Numbered from the stretch's first letter, positions 8,504 through 17,728 are shown. The stretch: DNA of 64,000 bases from Methylotenera sp. (GCA_002928535.1 PERG01000003.1:62001-126000); one strand, 5' to 3'. The notes: generated by a model from the sequence alone, not told the origin. Made by a program: numbers and translations.

Positions 8504-9049
8504 TCAAGCAGCGAGCTTTAATGCCACTTTGGGAAAGTCGATCTCGACACGGCTGGCCTTGCCAATCATATTGGTAATGATGTTAAGCCCCACATGAGTA
8601 ATGATTTCCACAATATCGGCATCTGTATAACCAGCGTTTCTTGCTTCTATCAATTCAGCAGTCGTAATTTCACCCATATGTTCCACCAAGGATAGTGCTA
8701 GCTTTACCGCGACTGCGGCTTTAGCGTCTTGGCTATCGCCAGTCCTGTTTACTGCAATCTCTTCTTTACTTAAGCCTGCTTTACGGCCAAAAGTGGTGTG
8801 GGCTGATACGCAGTATTCACAGGAATTTTTCTGTGCCAATGCTAAAGCAATGCGTTCACGGGTTTGAGGATCCAAGCTGCCTTCATTGGCAATGCCATAC
8901 AAGCCTAAAAATGCACGTAATGCGGCGGGTGAGTTTGCGAATATTTTAAGAAAGTTAGGCACGCCACCTAATTGCGATTGAATGGCATTGAGTAAATGTT
9001 TTTGTTCTGCATTTGCAGTTTCATTAGTAATGGTAGTAATGCGGCTCAT
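8504..9049 (-). CDS. Carboxymuconolactone decarboxylase / AhpD-like peroxidase
   Basis: 181 aa all-helical protein of the AhpD-like family with the redox motif CEYCVSAH (CxxC followed by His), which in AhpD relays electrons for peroxide reduction. The start is the ATG at 9049, since GGAG lies seven bases upstream; an in-frame TTG at 9061 would be longer but starts within the ribosome-binding site. Divergent from the LysR regulator, with 129 bp between the starts. A role in oxidative or electrophile stress is inferred from family and neighbours. Confidence 0.88.
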   Translation of the reverse strand: MSRITTITNETANAEQKHLLNAIQSQLGGVPNFLKIFANSPAALRAFLGLYGIANEGSLDPQTRERIALALAQKNSCEYCVSAHTTFGRKAGLSKEEIAVNRTGDSQDAKAAVAVKLALSLVEHMGEITTAELIEARNAGYTDADIVEIITHVGLNIITNMIGKASRVEIDFPKVALKLAA

Positions 9050-9178
9050 GTTTATCTCCAATAATGTTTTGTGGCGATGAATTGATTAATTCATCGCATG
9101 CGTGCATTCTTACAATTAACTAATACAATTAGAATATCTATAAAATGCAATTTACTATTGCAGTTAAAGGAATAATGG

Positions 9179-10093
9179 ATGGACAGATTAAATTTAATGA
9201 CGATCTTTGTTGCAGTGGCGGATCAGGAAGGATTTGCTGGTGCTGCACGGCAACTACGCATTTCACCACCTGTGGTGACGCGTGCAATTGCTACGTTGGA
9301 AGAGCACTTAGGCGTAAAACTATTTAACCGCACCACGCGCTATGTACGGCTGACCGAACCAGGCCAGCGATATTACGAAGATTGCAAACATATAATTGCC
9401 GCTGCGAATGAGGCGGATGAAGCTGCTGCTGGAATTAATGCAGAGCCTAAAGGGCATTTGGTGGTGACAGCGCCAGTATTGTTTGGCCGTTTATACGTGA
9501 TGCCGAGTATTACGGAATATCTTGAGCGTTACAAAGACATAGAAGTCACCGCATTGTTTCTAGACCGTATCGTCAACATGCTAGAGGAAGGTGTGGATGT
9601 GGCGATTCGTATAGGTGAGCTGCCAGATTCCAGCTACAAAGCATTGAGGGTAGGCCAGGTAAGGCGTGTGTTATGTGCATCGCCTGCTTACTTGGCTAAA
9701 TACGGTATGCCTAATTCAATAGATGAACTCGATAAGCACCAACTCATTGCTTCAATGGCAATTAACCCCAATATTGATTGGCGGTTCGAGGAAAACAGTT
9801 CTAGTGTGAACATGCGAATCAAGCCACGCCTCAGAGTCACCAGCAATGATTCGGCAATTGAGGCTGCTGTATCGGGGCTAGGCATCACACAATTGCTTTC
9901 TTACCAAGTGGCACCACAATTAGCATCTGGTGCGCTAAAAATTATTCTCAGCGAATTTGAGCCAAAGCCATTGCCTATTAACGTGGTGCATCGTGAAGGC
10001 CGTTATGCTTCTGCGAAAATCCGCTCTTTTGTAGATTTGATTGCCTCGCAATTAAGAGAAAAATTCAGTGAGGTTTTTAGCAACGTAACTTAA
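9179..10093 (+). CDS. LysR-family transcriptional regulator
   Basis: 304 aa with an N-terminal winged helix (MDRLNLMTIFVAVADQEGFA...LRISPPVVTRAIATLEEHLG) and a C-terminal co-inducer-binding domain (about residues 90-295). Sequence type resembles the large CrgA/YafC-like branch. The start ATG at 9179 is preceded by AAAGGAAT; a nearby ATG at 9175 is in another frame. It is divergent from the AhpD-like and PNPOx-like genes and very probably controls them, as LysR proteins usually do for divergent neighbours. The inducer is unknown. Confidence 0.93.
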   Translation: MDRLNLMTIFVAVADQEGFAGAARQLRISPPVVTRAIATLEEHLGVKLFNRTTRYVRLTEPGQRYYEDCKHIIAAANEADEAAAGINAEPKGHLVVTAPVLFGRLYVMPSITEYLERYKDIEVTALFLDRIVNMLEEGVDVAIRIGELPDSSYKALRVGQVRRVLCASPAYLAKYGMPNSIDELDKHQLIASMAINPNIDWRFEENSSSVNMRIKPRLRVTSNDSAIEAAVSGLGITQLLSYQVAPQLASGALKIILSEFEPKPLPINVVHREGRYASAKIRSFVDLIASQLREKFSEVFSNVT

Positions 10094-10186
10094 TCGGGCA
10101 TTTAAGATTGATAATTATATTTAGCGTTTCCCTGAAATAAAGGTATATTGACCAATCACTTAGATAATTAATAAAACGTACAGTCA

Positions 10187-10600
10187 ATGCCAGCCCTTAA
10201 AACTTATGTCGGTTTTATTTCACATGCTTGGAAATATCATGATGAATATATACGACTAGAGACTATGCTAAAAAGCGTGCCCAATTTTACCTTTCGCAAT
10301 TGTTCTGTGCCACGTACGCATAGCATTCCTCCCCCACTTACCCCGGAAAAGCTGCACGATGCGCTTGATGAACAGATACGGGTATCTAACGTGGTACTGA
10401 TTTTAAGTGGCATGTATGCTGCGCATAGCGATTGGGTCAATACTGAAATCGCCATCGCTGCGAGCTACCAGAAACCCATTATTGGCATTATTCCCTGGGG
10501 CCAAAAAATGACTCCAAAAGTTGTACAAGATTCCGCTAAAGAAATGGTGCACTGGCAAACGGAAAGCATTGTTGAAGCTATTAGAAAGCATGCTGCATGA
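10187..10600 (+). CDS. TIR-like (MTH538/DUF1863, ThsB-type) domain protein
   Basis: 137 aa, almost only one TIR-like domain of the DUF1863 type found in the Thoeris ThsB protein. Visible elements are the first strand YVGFISHAW (residues 7-15), IRVSNVVLILSGMYAAHSDW, and NTEIAIAASYQKPIIGIIPWG, where the Glu of NTEI sits where TIR NADases have their catalytic Glu. In defence systems such domains cleave NAD or make cyclic ADP-ribose signals. The stop overlaps the next gene's start (ATGA at 10597-10600), so the two are coupled. No ThsA or other SIR2/SLOG effector lies nearby, so this is not a classical Thoeris locus. Activity is inferred. Confidence 0.82.
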   Translation: MPALKTYVGFISHAWKYHDEYIRLETMLKSVPNFTFRNCSVPRTHSIPPPLTPEKLHDALDEQIRVSNVVLILSGMYAAHSDWVNTEIAIAASYQKPIIGIIPWGQKMTPKVVQDSAKEMVHWQTESIVEAIRKHAA

Positions 10601-11325
10601 GTAACCCGCCATTGTCTCAATTAGTAATCTCAGCAGAGCTCGCAATGAATAACAGCGATTTCGTAAGTGCTGCGCGGGATTTCCAAGCGGCGACACTTAT
10701 AAAAGAAAATGACCCGTATTTAATTCAGCAATATGCGTTGGCCACTTACAAAAGCAAACAACCTACGCCGGTTGAGGCTTTGAAAAAAGCCCGTGAAATT
10801 ATCCATCAATTACACCCGGAACATACTGACGATTGCGAAACTTTGGGGATTGCCGCGGCAATCCATAAAAAGCTTTGGCTGATTGAGTGGAATGCAAACG
10901 ACATTAAACAAGCCGTCGAATATTACGGGCGAGGCTTTATTGAATGTAAAAATTATCACTGCGGCGAAAATTACGCATTGTGTTTGAATCTTCAGGCTTC
11001 TATCGAGACCAATATTGCCAGGCAATATGCCCTTAATGAGAGTGCAAAAAAAGTACGGGAGCAACTCGTCGTGATTTTGGATAAGATCGCGCAAGCGCCG
11101 GATTTTGAAGATAAACCAGATAAAAAATGGGTGCTTGCTACCATGGCAAACTGCTTATTTGCGCTCGGCAGGACTGAAGAAGGCCATTTTTATGAGGCTA
11201 TCCTTTACCTGGAAAAAGAGGATGTGTTCAACCAGTGGCAAAGAGATACTTACGAGTTTGAGAAACTGCAATTGCTGAAATTGCTTAATACTAAATCTTC
11301 CACCAGCTATCGCTACCTGCAATAA
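10597..11325 (+). CDS. TPR-S (DUF4071, 'TRAFs-binding') sensor-like protein
   Basis: 242 aa helical-repeat protein. The central part (residues about 70-130) with DCETLGIAAAIHKKLW, then AVEYYGRGFIECKNYHCGENYALCL, matches the pattern of the TPR-S family (ETLG..GRIYK..W, Y..GF....YY.GIN.A). These tetratricopeptide-type modules have been predicted to sense infection in conflict systems with TIR, CHAT or other effectors. Its ATGA overlap with the TIR gene argues for a two-component effector/sensor unit. The specific trigger cannot be told from the sequence. Confidence 0.75.
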   Translation: MSNPPLSQLVISAELAMNNSDFVSAARDFQAATLIKENDPYLIQQYALATYKSKQPTPVEALKKAREIIHQLHPEHTDDCETLGIAAAIHKKLWLIEWNANDIKQAVEYYGRGFIECKNYHCGENYALCLNLQASIETNIARQYALNESAKKVREQLVVILDKIAQAPDFEDKPDKKWVLATMANCLFALGRTEEGHFYEAILYLEKEDVFNQWQRDTYEFEKLQLLKLLNTKSSTSYRYLQ

Positions 11326-11367
11326 ATCCAAGGCCAAACTAATCAACATGCCGCCAGTCGTAAAACT

Positions 11368-12246
11368 ATGCGTTTAATTCACTGGCCTGTCATTCTATTA
11401 TTGTCTTGCTTCATCAATAGTTGTGGATTAGTCCAAACTATTTATAACAATGCGCCGGAAGTAATAAGCTGGTGGCTAGATGATTATTTCAATTTTACGC
11501 AAGCGCAAAAAAATGTTTTAAACCCCGCGTTGGTAGACCTGCATGATTGGCACCGCCAGCAACAGCTGCCCAAATATGTGTCGATACTGAAAGACTTACA
11601 GAACAATGTGAGCAAAGCGCAGATAAGCCCGGCTGAAGCTTGCGCGACAATTGATCAGATTAAGGCCAGCTATAGCCAACTGCAACTAGAGTTTATTCCC
11701 ATCATTATCGAAATCGCACCGCTGTTAAGCGACAAGCAATTGCAATATTTCCGGACCAAGCTGGAAGAACGCACACAAAAATGGAAAGATGAATGGCTAC
11801 AGGAATCTCCTGATGCGCAACTGGAAGCCAGGCTGGAAAAAACGGAAGATTTAGCTGAAAAAATGTACGGCAGTTTAGATGAATCTCAGCAGGATTTATT
11901 AAAGCAGAACCTTGCAGATAGTGGTATGCAGCCTTCACTTACTTATGCCGAGATACTCAGGCGTAACCAAGATGTATATCAAATACTTACTGCTATTCGC
12001 AACCCTTCTATAAGCCCTGCCGAGAAATCCCAGCTGGTAAAAGAAGGCTTTGCCAGATTACAAAAAAGCCCGAACCCCACTTATCAAACTTACGCTAATC
12101 AAATGGTGAGGCGTAGCTGTGAAGTGATCTCCAATTTACATGCCAGCACCTCCAGCAAACAGAAGCAGCATGCTCAGGAATATTTAGCCGCTTATATTGC
12201 GCAATTCTCAAGCTTGTCCAGCAGCACACCTCCTGCAAAAATTTAA
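11368..12246 (+). CDS. DUF6279-type lipoprotein
   Basis: 292 aa with an N-terminal hydrophobic signal and lipobox-like INSC (Cys about residue 19), followed by GLVQTIYNNAPEVISWWLDDYF, typical of the DUF6279 lipoprotein family, then a long helical, charged region. It should be anchored to a membrane facing the periplasm. Function is unknown. It starts 42 bp after the TPR-S gene on the same strand, so it could be co-transcribed, but the family occurs widely without defence genes and the link may be accidental. Confidence 0.75.
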   Translation: MRLIHWPVILLLSCFINSCGLVQTIYNNAPEVISWWLDDYFNFTQAQKNVLNPALVDLHDWHRQQQLPKYVSILKDLQNNVSKAQISPAEACATIDQIKASYSQLQLEFIPIIIEIAPLLSDKQLQYFRTKLEERTQKWKDEWLQESPDAQLEARLEKTEDLAEKMYGSLDESQQDLLKQNLADSGMQPSLTYAEILRRNQDVYQILTAIRNPSISPAEKSQLVKEGFARLQKSPNPTYQTYANQMVRRSCEVISNLHASTSSKQKQHAQEYLAAYIAQFSSLSSSTPPAKI

Positions 12247-12316
12247 AAGTATTTATGAATCAATTTAAGTCAAATCAATCCCATTTGATTAGGTAATTTA
12301 TTATGAGGAGAGATTT

Positions 12317-13372
12317 ATGAGTAAAGCCATTAGCTACGCAGCGCCATCCGCCAAGGAGCCATTATCATTTTTCCAGTTTGAGCGCCGCGAGGTTGGCCCG
12401 AAAGATGTGCAGATCGAGATTTTATTTTGTGGTGTGTGCCACTCCGATTTGCATACTGCGCGCAACGAATGGCAAAACTCTGTTTACCCGGTGATTCCCG
12501 GCCATGAAATTGTTGGCCGTGTGATGAGTGTTGGTGCGGAAGTGCAAGGATTTAAAGCGGGTGATTTAGCTGCCGTGGGCTGTTTGGTAGATTCATGCGG
12601 GAATTGCCCAGAGTGCAGTGATGGCTTAGAGCAGTATTGCGATCAAGGCGTGTATACCTACAACAGCCCGGATAAACATACCGGCAAAATGACTTATGGC
12701 GGCTATTCTAATCAGATCGTCGTGCAAGAGCATTTTGTACTGCATATTTCTGACAAGCTGGATTTAGCTGCAGTGGCGCCTTTGCTATGCGCCGGTATTA
12801 CGACCTACTCTCCTTTGCGTCATTGGAAAGTTGGCCCGGGCAGTAAAGTAGGCATTGTCGGCCTGGGTGGGCTTGGCCATATGGGTGTAAAGCTTGCGCA
12901 TGCCATGGGCGCGCATGTGGTGCTATTCACCACTTCGCCGGGTAAAGCTGCGGATGCCAAACGCTTGGGTGCAGATGAAGTGGTGATTTCCAAAAATGCG
13001 GATGAAATGGACAAGCATGTGAATAGCTTTGATTTCATTTTGAATACAGTGGCTGCGGCACATAACCTGGATCCATTTCTTGCGCTGCTAAAACGTGATG
13101 GCACCTTGTGTTTAAATGGCGTACCGGAACATGCACATCCATCACCTAACATTGCGCATTTGATATTCAAGCGCCGGCAGTTGGCTGGGTCTTTGATTGG
13201 CGGCATACCGGAAACACAGGAAATGCTGGATTTCTGTGCGGAACATAATATTACGTCTGACATTGAACTCATTGCGATTCAGGATGTGAATACGGCTTAT
13301 GAGCGCATGATTAAAGGGGATGTGAAGTATCGCTTTGTGATTGATATGGCGACATTGAACGACCAGGCTTAA
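12317..13372 (+). CDS. Zinc-dependent NAD(P)+ alcohol dehydrogenase (YahK/CAD type)
   Basis: 351 aa medium-chain dehydrogenase. Catalytic zinc site CGVCHSDLH (Cys38 region) and GHEIVGRV, structural zinc loop with four cysteines (CGNCPECSDGLEQYC, residues about 95-109), and the Rossmann motif GIVGLGGLGHMG near 176. The family reduces a broad range of aldehydes with NADPH, fitting aldehyde detoxification. It has a good Shine-Dalgarno (AGGAGAG, 12304-12310) and is followed after 107 bp by an SDR gene. Confidence 0.93.
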   Translation: MSKAISYAAPSAKEPLSFFQFERREVGPKDVQIEILFCGVCHSDLHTARNEWQNSVYPVIPGHEIVGRVMSVGAEVQGFKAGDLAAVGCLVDSCGNCPECSDGLEQYCDQGVYTYNSPDKHTGKMTYGGYSNQIVVQEHFVLHISDKLDLAAVAPLLCAGITTYSPLRHWKVGPGSKVGIVGLGGLGHMGVKLAHAMGAHVVLFTTSPGKAADAKRLGADEVVISKNADEMDKHVNSFDFILNTVAAAHNLDPFLALLKRDGTLCLNGVPEHAHPSPNIAHLIFKRRQLAGSLIGGIPETQEMLDFCAEHNITSDIELIAIQDVNTAYERMIKGDVKYRFVIDMATLNDQA

Positions 13373-13479
13373 TAGCTTTAAACAGTCTCCAAGCTTATTC
13401 ACTGTATTGATATTGTTATGTACGGATATTAATTAATAGTCAGATAAGCACATAAGATTCTATTTACAAGGTAATAACC

Positions 13480-14166
13480 ATGAATACTGTTTTTATCACC
13501 GGCACCAATCGCGGTATAGGACTGGAGTTTGTTAAACAATATGCAACTGATGGCTGGCGGGTGATCGCTTGCTGTCGCGAACCAGCATCTGCGTATGAAT
13601 TACGTGCACTCGCCCAACAGCACCAGAATATTCAACTGCAGGCTTTGGATGTGGCCGACTTTACGCAGATTGATGCTTTAGCTTTGCAGTTTAAAGATGA
13701 AAAAATTGATGTGCTCATCAACAATGCCGGGGTTTACCCAGCAAGTAGTTTTGGCAATGTGGATTATGAAGATTGGGCATTTGCTTACAAGGTGAATAGC
13801 ATGGCACCGCTAAAAATGGTACAGGCTTTTACCCCACATATTGCAAAAAGTGCGCTTAAAAAGATCGCAACCTTGAGTAGCAAAATGGGCAGCTTGGATG
13901 ACAACACGAGTGGCGGTAGTTATAGCTATCGCACCAGCAAAGCCGCCGTCAATATGGTGATGAAAAGCCTGGCAATTGATTTAAAACCTTACGGCATTAG
14001 CGTAGTGACTTTGCATCCCGGCTGGGTACAAACAGATATGGGGGGTCCAAATGGATTAATTGACACCTTCACTAGCGTCACGGGTTTAAGAGAAGTGATT
14101 GCTAACTTATCGCTGAATAATTCTGGAAAATTTATCGCGTATGACGGTAAAGAAATTGCCTGGTAG
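13480..14166 (+). CDS. Short-chain dehydrogenase/reductase
   Basis: 228 aa classical SDR. The cofactor motif TGTNRGIG is at residues 7-14, NNAGVYP near 82, and the active site has Ser in TLSSKMG and the YxxxK motif YRTSK. It resembles the CsgA/C-factor-like SDR group. Substrate unknown. It is preceded by CAAGGTAA about nine bases before the ATG. It could be co-transcribed with the alcohol dehydrogenase. Confidence 0.92.
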   Translation: MNTVFITGTNRGIGLEFVKQYATDGWRVIACCREPASAYELRALAQQHQNIQLQALDVADFTQIDALALQFKDEKIDVLINNAGVYPASSFGNVDYEDWAFAYKVNSMAPLKMVQAFTPHIAKSALKKIATLSSKMGSLDDNTSGGSYSYRTSKAAVNMVMKSLAIDLKPYGISVVTLHPGWVQTDMGGPNGLIDTFTSVTGLREVIANLSLNNSGKFIAYDGKEIAW

Positions 14167-14439
14167 ATTGTAAGTAGAGAAGATAAAGTTCATCTTTGTG
14201 TATGAGCCAGGTAGCTTGTTAAGTGTCCATAACTCATATCACACATTAAAATTTAAAAGTGGGTTTGAAACCAGACACATTTAAATATTAATGAAGAAAT
14301 ACAAAACTAAAACACTTCAATATACTCAATAACATATGGGACTTTTGCATAAAGAATTACTTAAGTCACATCATCGTATTACTATGTTGATTACAATAAT
14401 AGGCATTTTATGACCTTTTAAAATTTTCACTTAATAGCG

Positions 14440-14826
14440 ATGCTGGCTGTTGTTAATTATGGACAACGCTCAGTGGAAGATAAATATTCAATACTTCAGA
14501 AAAAGCTTGGATTTAATATTGCTGCAAGACGAAAATCACTAGGCTGGACTCAGGAATTTCTAGCCCATCAGTTACAAGTAGATACGGAAACCATCTCGCG
14601 GATGGAGCGCGGGGTTACATGCCCTTCATTAAAAACGCTGGTGAAAATTTCTACTATGTTAGCAATTACGATTTCAGACTTACTGGATGAAACACCCCCT
14701 ACACTGCCTTCTCACATTGAGGTGACTGCGAGATTACTTGAGCCTTTACACGAAAGAGACCGGGCTTTTATCATCGAATGGTTGCGCTCATTAAGCCATT
14801 ACTTTACTAGTACGCGCAATAATTAA
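14440..14826 (+). CDS. XRE-family helix-turn-helix regulator
   Basis: 128 aa with an HTH_3 domain at about residues 27-85 (FNIAARRKSLGWTQEFLAHQLQVDTETISRMERGVTCPSLKTLVKI) and a short C-terminal tail. DNA-binding repressor by family; no target is evident. The 273 bp upstream are AT-rich with no other feature I recognise. Its stop codon shares two bases with the stop of the convergent GNAT gene. Confidence 0.85.
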   Translation: MLAVVNYGQRSVEDKYSILQKKLGFNIAARRKSLGWTQEFLAHQLQVDTETISRMERGVTCPSLKTLVKISTMLAITISDLLDETPPTLPSHIEVTARLLEPLHERDRAFIIEWLRSLSHYFTSTRNN

Positions 14827-15965
14827 TACGGATTGTCTTGGCTATTGGCTTTAAACGGCGTCCGTTCTTCCAATTCATTTGTATAAACTGCAATACCTTT
14901 AGCTTCTCGCGTGACAAACTCTTGAATTGCTTCAGCAAAATCCGGATGGGCAATTTTGTGGAATGAGCTAGTGGGCCTTGGTGTAAAACCACGCGCTAAC
15001 TTATGCTCCCCTTGCGCGCCACCTTCAAAATACTGAATATTTTCTGCAATGCAAAATGTTTGGGCTTGATAATAGCAAAGCTCGAAATGCAAATTTGGTA
15101 CATACCTAAGTGCGCCCCAATAGCGCCCATACAGCGTGGTTTGATCATAAAGGTTTAATGCGCTCGCAATAGGCTCATCCTCATAATAGGCCACTACCAG
15201 CAAGATATTATGCGGCATACGCTGACCTATTAACTTGAAAAACTCACGCGTTAAATAAGGTGTGGAATGATGTTCATGGTAAGTGTGGGTATAACAAGCG
15301 TAGAAAAAATCCCAGAGCGCTTCAGTAATATCCGGGCCTTTTATTGTTCTGCACTCTACGCCTGATTCCACTACCTTTTTACGTTCTTGACGAATTTTCT
15401 TGCGTTTATCATGGCTTAAGGTCATCAAGAAATCATCGAAACTGTTAAATGCGCAGTTTTCCCAGCGAAATTGCACCCCACGGCGTTGCATCCACCCTGC
15501 TTGCTTGAGCACTTCTGCTGAGGCAGCGTCCGGAAACAACACATGTGCGGAGGAAAGTTGGTGTTTCAACATGGTTTCGTTTAAGGCCTGCACCATGAGT
15601 TGTTGAATCTGCGGCGACTTGGCAATTAAACGCGTGCTGGTAATTGGGCTGAACGGGATGGCTGAAAGAAGCTTAGGATAATAAGCTATACCATTGCGCT
15701 GGTAAGCATCGGCCCAAGCCCAATCAAATACATATTCACCATAAGAATGGGTTTTCAAGTAAAGCGGCATTATGCCCACGAGTGCCTGCTGGTCATACAC
15801 CACCATAGGATAAGGCTGCCAGCCCGTGCCTTTACCTACGGAACCAGATTCTTCCATCGCACTTAGAAAAGCGTGACTTAATAATGGCATGCCTTCTATC
15901 AGGGCATCCCATTGCTCAACGCTGATATCAGTAATGCTATCGCGAATTTCCAGGGTCAAGTTCAT
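14823..15965 (-). CDS. GNAT-superfamily protein of the DUF482 (FemAB-like) family
   Basis: 380 aa. Resembles the DUF482/peptidogalycan biosynthesis group: N-terminal SHAFLSAMEESGSVG, GWQPYPMVVYD, LVGIMPLYLKTHSYGEYVFDWAWADAY, a central KIRQERKKV, and C-terminal EGGAQGEHKLARGFTP. Members are predicted acyl or aminoacyl transferases, but no substrate is established. It overlaps the stop of the XRE gene (TTAA, 14823-14826), so transcription from both sides meets there. Confidence 0.88.
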   Translation of the reverse strand: MNLTLEIRDSITDISVEQWDALIEGMPLLSHAFLSAMEESGSVGKGTGWQPYPMVVYDQQALVGIMPLYLKTHSYGEYVFDWAWADAYQRNGIAYYPKLLSAIPFSPITSTRLIAKSPQIQQLMVQALNETMLKHQLSSAHVLFPDAASAEVLKQAGWMQRRGVQFRWENCAFNSFDDFLMTLSHDKRKKIRQERKKVVESGVECRTIKGPDITEALWDFFYACYTHTYHEHHSTPYLTREFFKLIGQRMPHNILLVVAYYEDEPIASALNLYDQTTLYGRYWGALRYVPNLHFELCYYQAQTFCIAENIQYFEGGAQGEHKLARGFTPRPTSSFHKIAHPDFAEAIQEFVTREAKGIAVYTNELEERTPFKANSQDNPY

Positions 15966-16093
15966 ATTTAGATTCTTGCAGAAGATGCAAGCGCTTACTA
16001 GCTAAATATAAATCAAAACCTAAAAGTGAAACAGTTGGAGGGTAATTTTTGGTGCACAGATCGTGCGTGGGACATTAAACTTGAAAGAAATAC

Positions 16094-16702
16094 TTAAAGT
16101 GCGCGTTTGCGAGGGGAGTTGTTAGCTTGTTTGTTTTTACGTTTGATTGCGGCAGCCATTTCTGCTTCTTGCTGTTTTTGCGCTTCTAAAACAGCCTCAG
16201 CGGCTTTTCTACGTTCTACAATCCGAGCTTGCGCTTCTTCCAATTCATCCAAAGTAATCATTTCGTCCTGATTGGTGTCAACTTGGCTAAAATGGCGGGC
16301 AATCTGCGGCAGGCTTTCAGTCGCTTCTTGGCGGTCTAAAGAACCGTCATTGTCATGGTCACTGGCGAGAAAACGTGCTTCAATGCTTTCCTGCATGGCA
16401 CGGCGGCGTTCTTCGATTTGCTCATGGTCCGGATCTACCGATCTCGCATAGTCATCAAGCGCTTTGCGGAGTCGGACACGGTCTTCAGGACTAAAATTGA
16501 GATTTAAGGTTTGCTGCGTACCTTCGGGGTCAGAGGAATTGACACGACGACTTTGTTCATCAATGCTGGTCCAGTTGGTCCGGTCAGCTGCTGAAGCATA
16601 TAAAGATATTCCCAAACCTACACAAACCGCGATACAGAGCGTGGCAGTAATTGAAATTGGATTTTGCGAAATTGAATTCAAAGGTTTAGCTCTATTAATC
16701 AA
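16094..16702 (-). CDS. Membrane-anchored EF-hand protein
   Basis: 202 aa. A hydrophobic N-terminal segment (about residues 17-38) acts as signal or anchor. Two EF-hand loops follow: SDHDNDGSLDRQEA and VDTNQDEMITLDEL, both with acidic residues at the Ca-binding positions. The C-terminus is Lys/Arg-rich with a long helix, so a coiled coil is likely. A calcium-responsive envelope role is inferred. It is divergent from the OmpR-type regulator gene, with 247 bp between them that likely carry both promoters. Confidence 0.85.
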   Translation of the reverse strand: MINRAKPLNSISQNPISITATLCIAVCVGLGISLYASAADRTNWTSIDEQSRRVNSSDPEGTQQTLNLNFSPEDRVRLRKALDDYARSVDPDHEQIEERRRAMQESIEARFLASDHDNDGSLDRQEATESLPQIARHFSQVDTNQDEMITLDELEEAQARIVERRKAAEAVLEAQKQQEAEMAAAIKRKNKQANNSPRKRAL

Positions 16703-16949
16703 TTATCTCAATTGGGACCCGTAATCATGAAGTAGGATTGTTAATCTAATGTTTCATTTGCAAATGAAATTGTAAGCAATTGTAACAACTTACCTCGTAT
16801 TCCTACCCATAATGCATAAAATATGTGTTTATGACATCACAATGCGACAGAAATTTCTATGTGAGGTACTAAAATGCGTAAATTTTTCTTTAATTGGTCA
16901 TATTTCAATATAATCGAATCATTAACTTTTAATACGCAAGCTTAAAATC

Positions 16950-17675
16950 ATGGCCGAGCAAAACAAAAAAATCCTGGTTGTTGATGATGACGTCCGTTTA
17001 CGTGAATTATTGCAACGTTATCTATCCGAGCAAGGCTTCAGCATCAGAGGCGCCGCAGATAGCAAAGAAATGGATGCCATACTCGCGAGTGAGACTATCG
17101 ATTTACTGGTACTTGACCTCATGTTACCTGGCGAAGACGGTTTATCCATTTGCCGCAGAATCCGCGGTACCGGCGCCATGTTGCCTATCGTGATGTTAAC
17201 TGCTCGTGGTGATGAAGTAGACCGTATTATCGGCCTGGAAATGGGTGCCGATGATTACTTACCAAAACCATTTAACCCGCGTGAGTTACTTGCCAGAATC
17301 AATGCTGTGCTACGTCGCCACGAACGTTTGCAACCCAGCGCTCCTGCGGCCCATAGCGACAATGTCACCATTGGCGATTTTGTATTCAACGCGTCTACCC
17401 GCTCTTTAACACGAGATGGCATGGCGATTACCATTACCAGCGGTGAGTTTGCACTGCTTAAAGTGTTCGTGGATCATCCGCGCCAACCTTTATCCCGTGA
17501 CCGTCTCATGCAATTAGCACGCGGCCGTGAGTTAGATGTATTTGACCGCAGTATCGATGTGCAGGTCTCTCGCCTGCGTAAACTGGTGGAGCCAGATCCT
17601 GCGCATCCGCGATACTTGCAAACAATGTGGGGCTTTGGATATGTGTTCATCCCTGATGGTGAAGTCGACCAATAA
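16950..17675 (+). CDS. ompR: OmpR-family response regulator
   Basis: 241 aa. The receiver domain has the acidic pocket DDD (residues 12-14), phosphoacceptor Asp56 in VLDLMLPGEDG and Lys in YLPKPF. The C-terminal winged helix (Trans_reg_C, about 140-235) ends with the typical HPRYLQTMWGFGYVFIPDG. Sequence and its EnvZ-like neighbour fit OmpR, a regulator of outer-membrane genes; the name is by family resemblance. It is transcribed with the kinase 53 bp downstream. Confidence 0.92.
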   Translation: MAEQNKKILVVDDDVRLRELLQRYLSEQGFSIRGAADSKEMDAILASETIDLLVLDLMLPGEDGLSICRRIRGTGAMLPIVMLTARGDEVDRIIGLEMGADDYLPKPFNPRELLARINAVLRRHERLQPSAPAAHSDNVTIGDFVFNASTRSLTRDGMAITITSGEFALLKVFVDHPRQPLSRDRLMQLARGRELDVFDRSIDVQVSRLRKLVEPDPAHPRYLQTMWGFGYVFIPDGEVDQ

Positions 17676-17728
17676 CTGGTCAATTCTGTATTTGATAATA
17701 CAGATTCAGAATATTTGAAATAACACCC

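Noticed and set aside
10187-10600. Calling the TIR gene a complete Thoeris system
   Set aside because: Thoeris needs a ThsA effector; the neighbour is a TPR-S type protein and no ThsA is present nearby.
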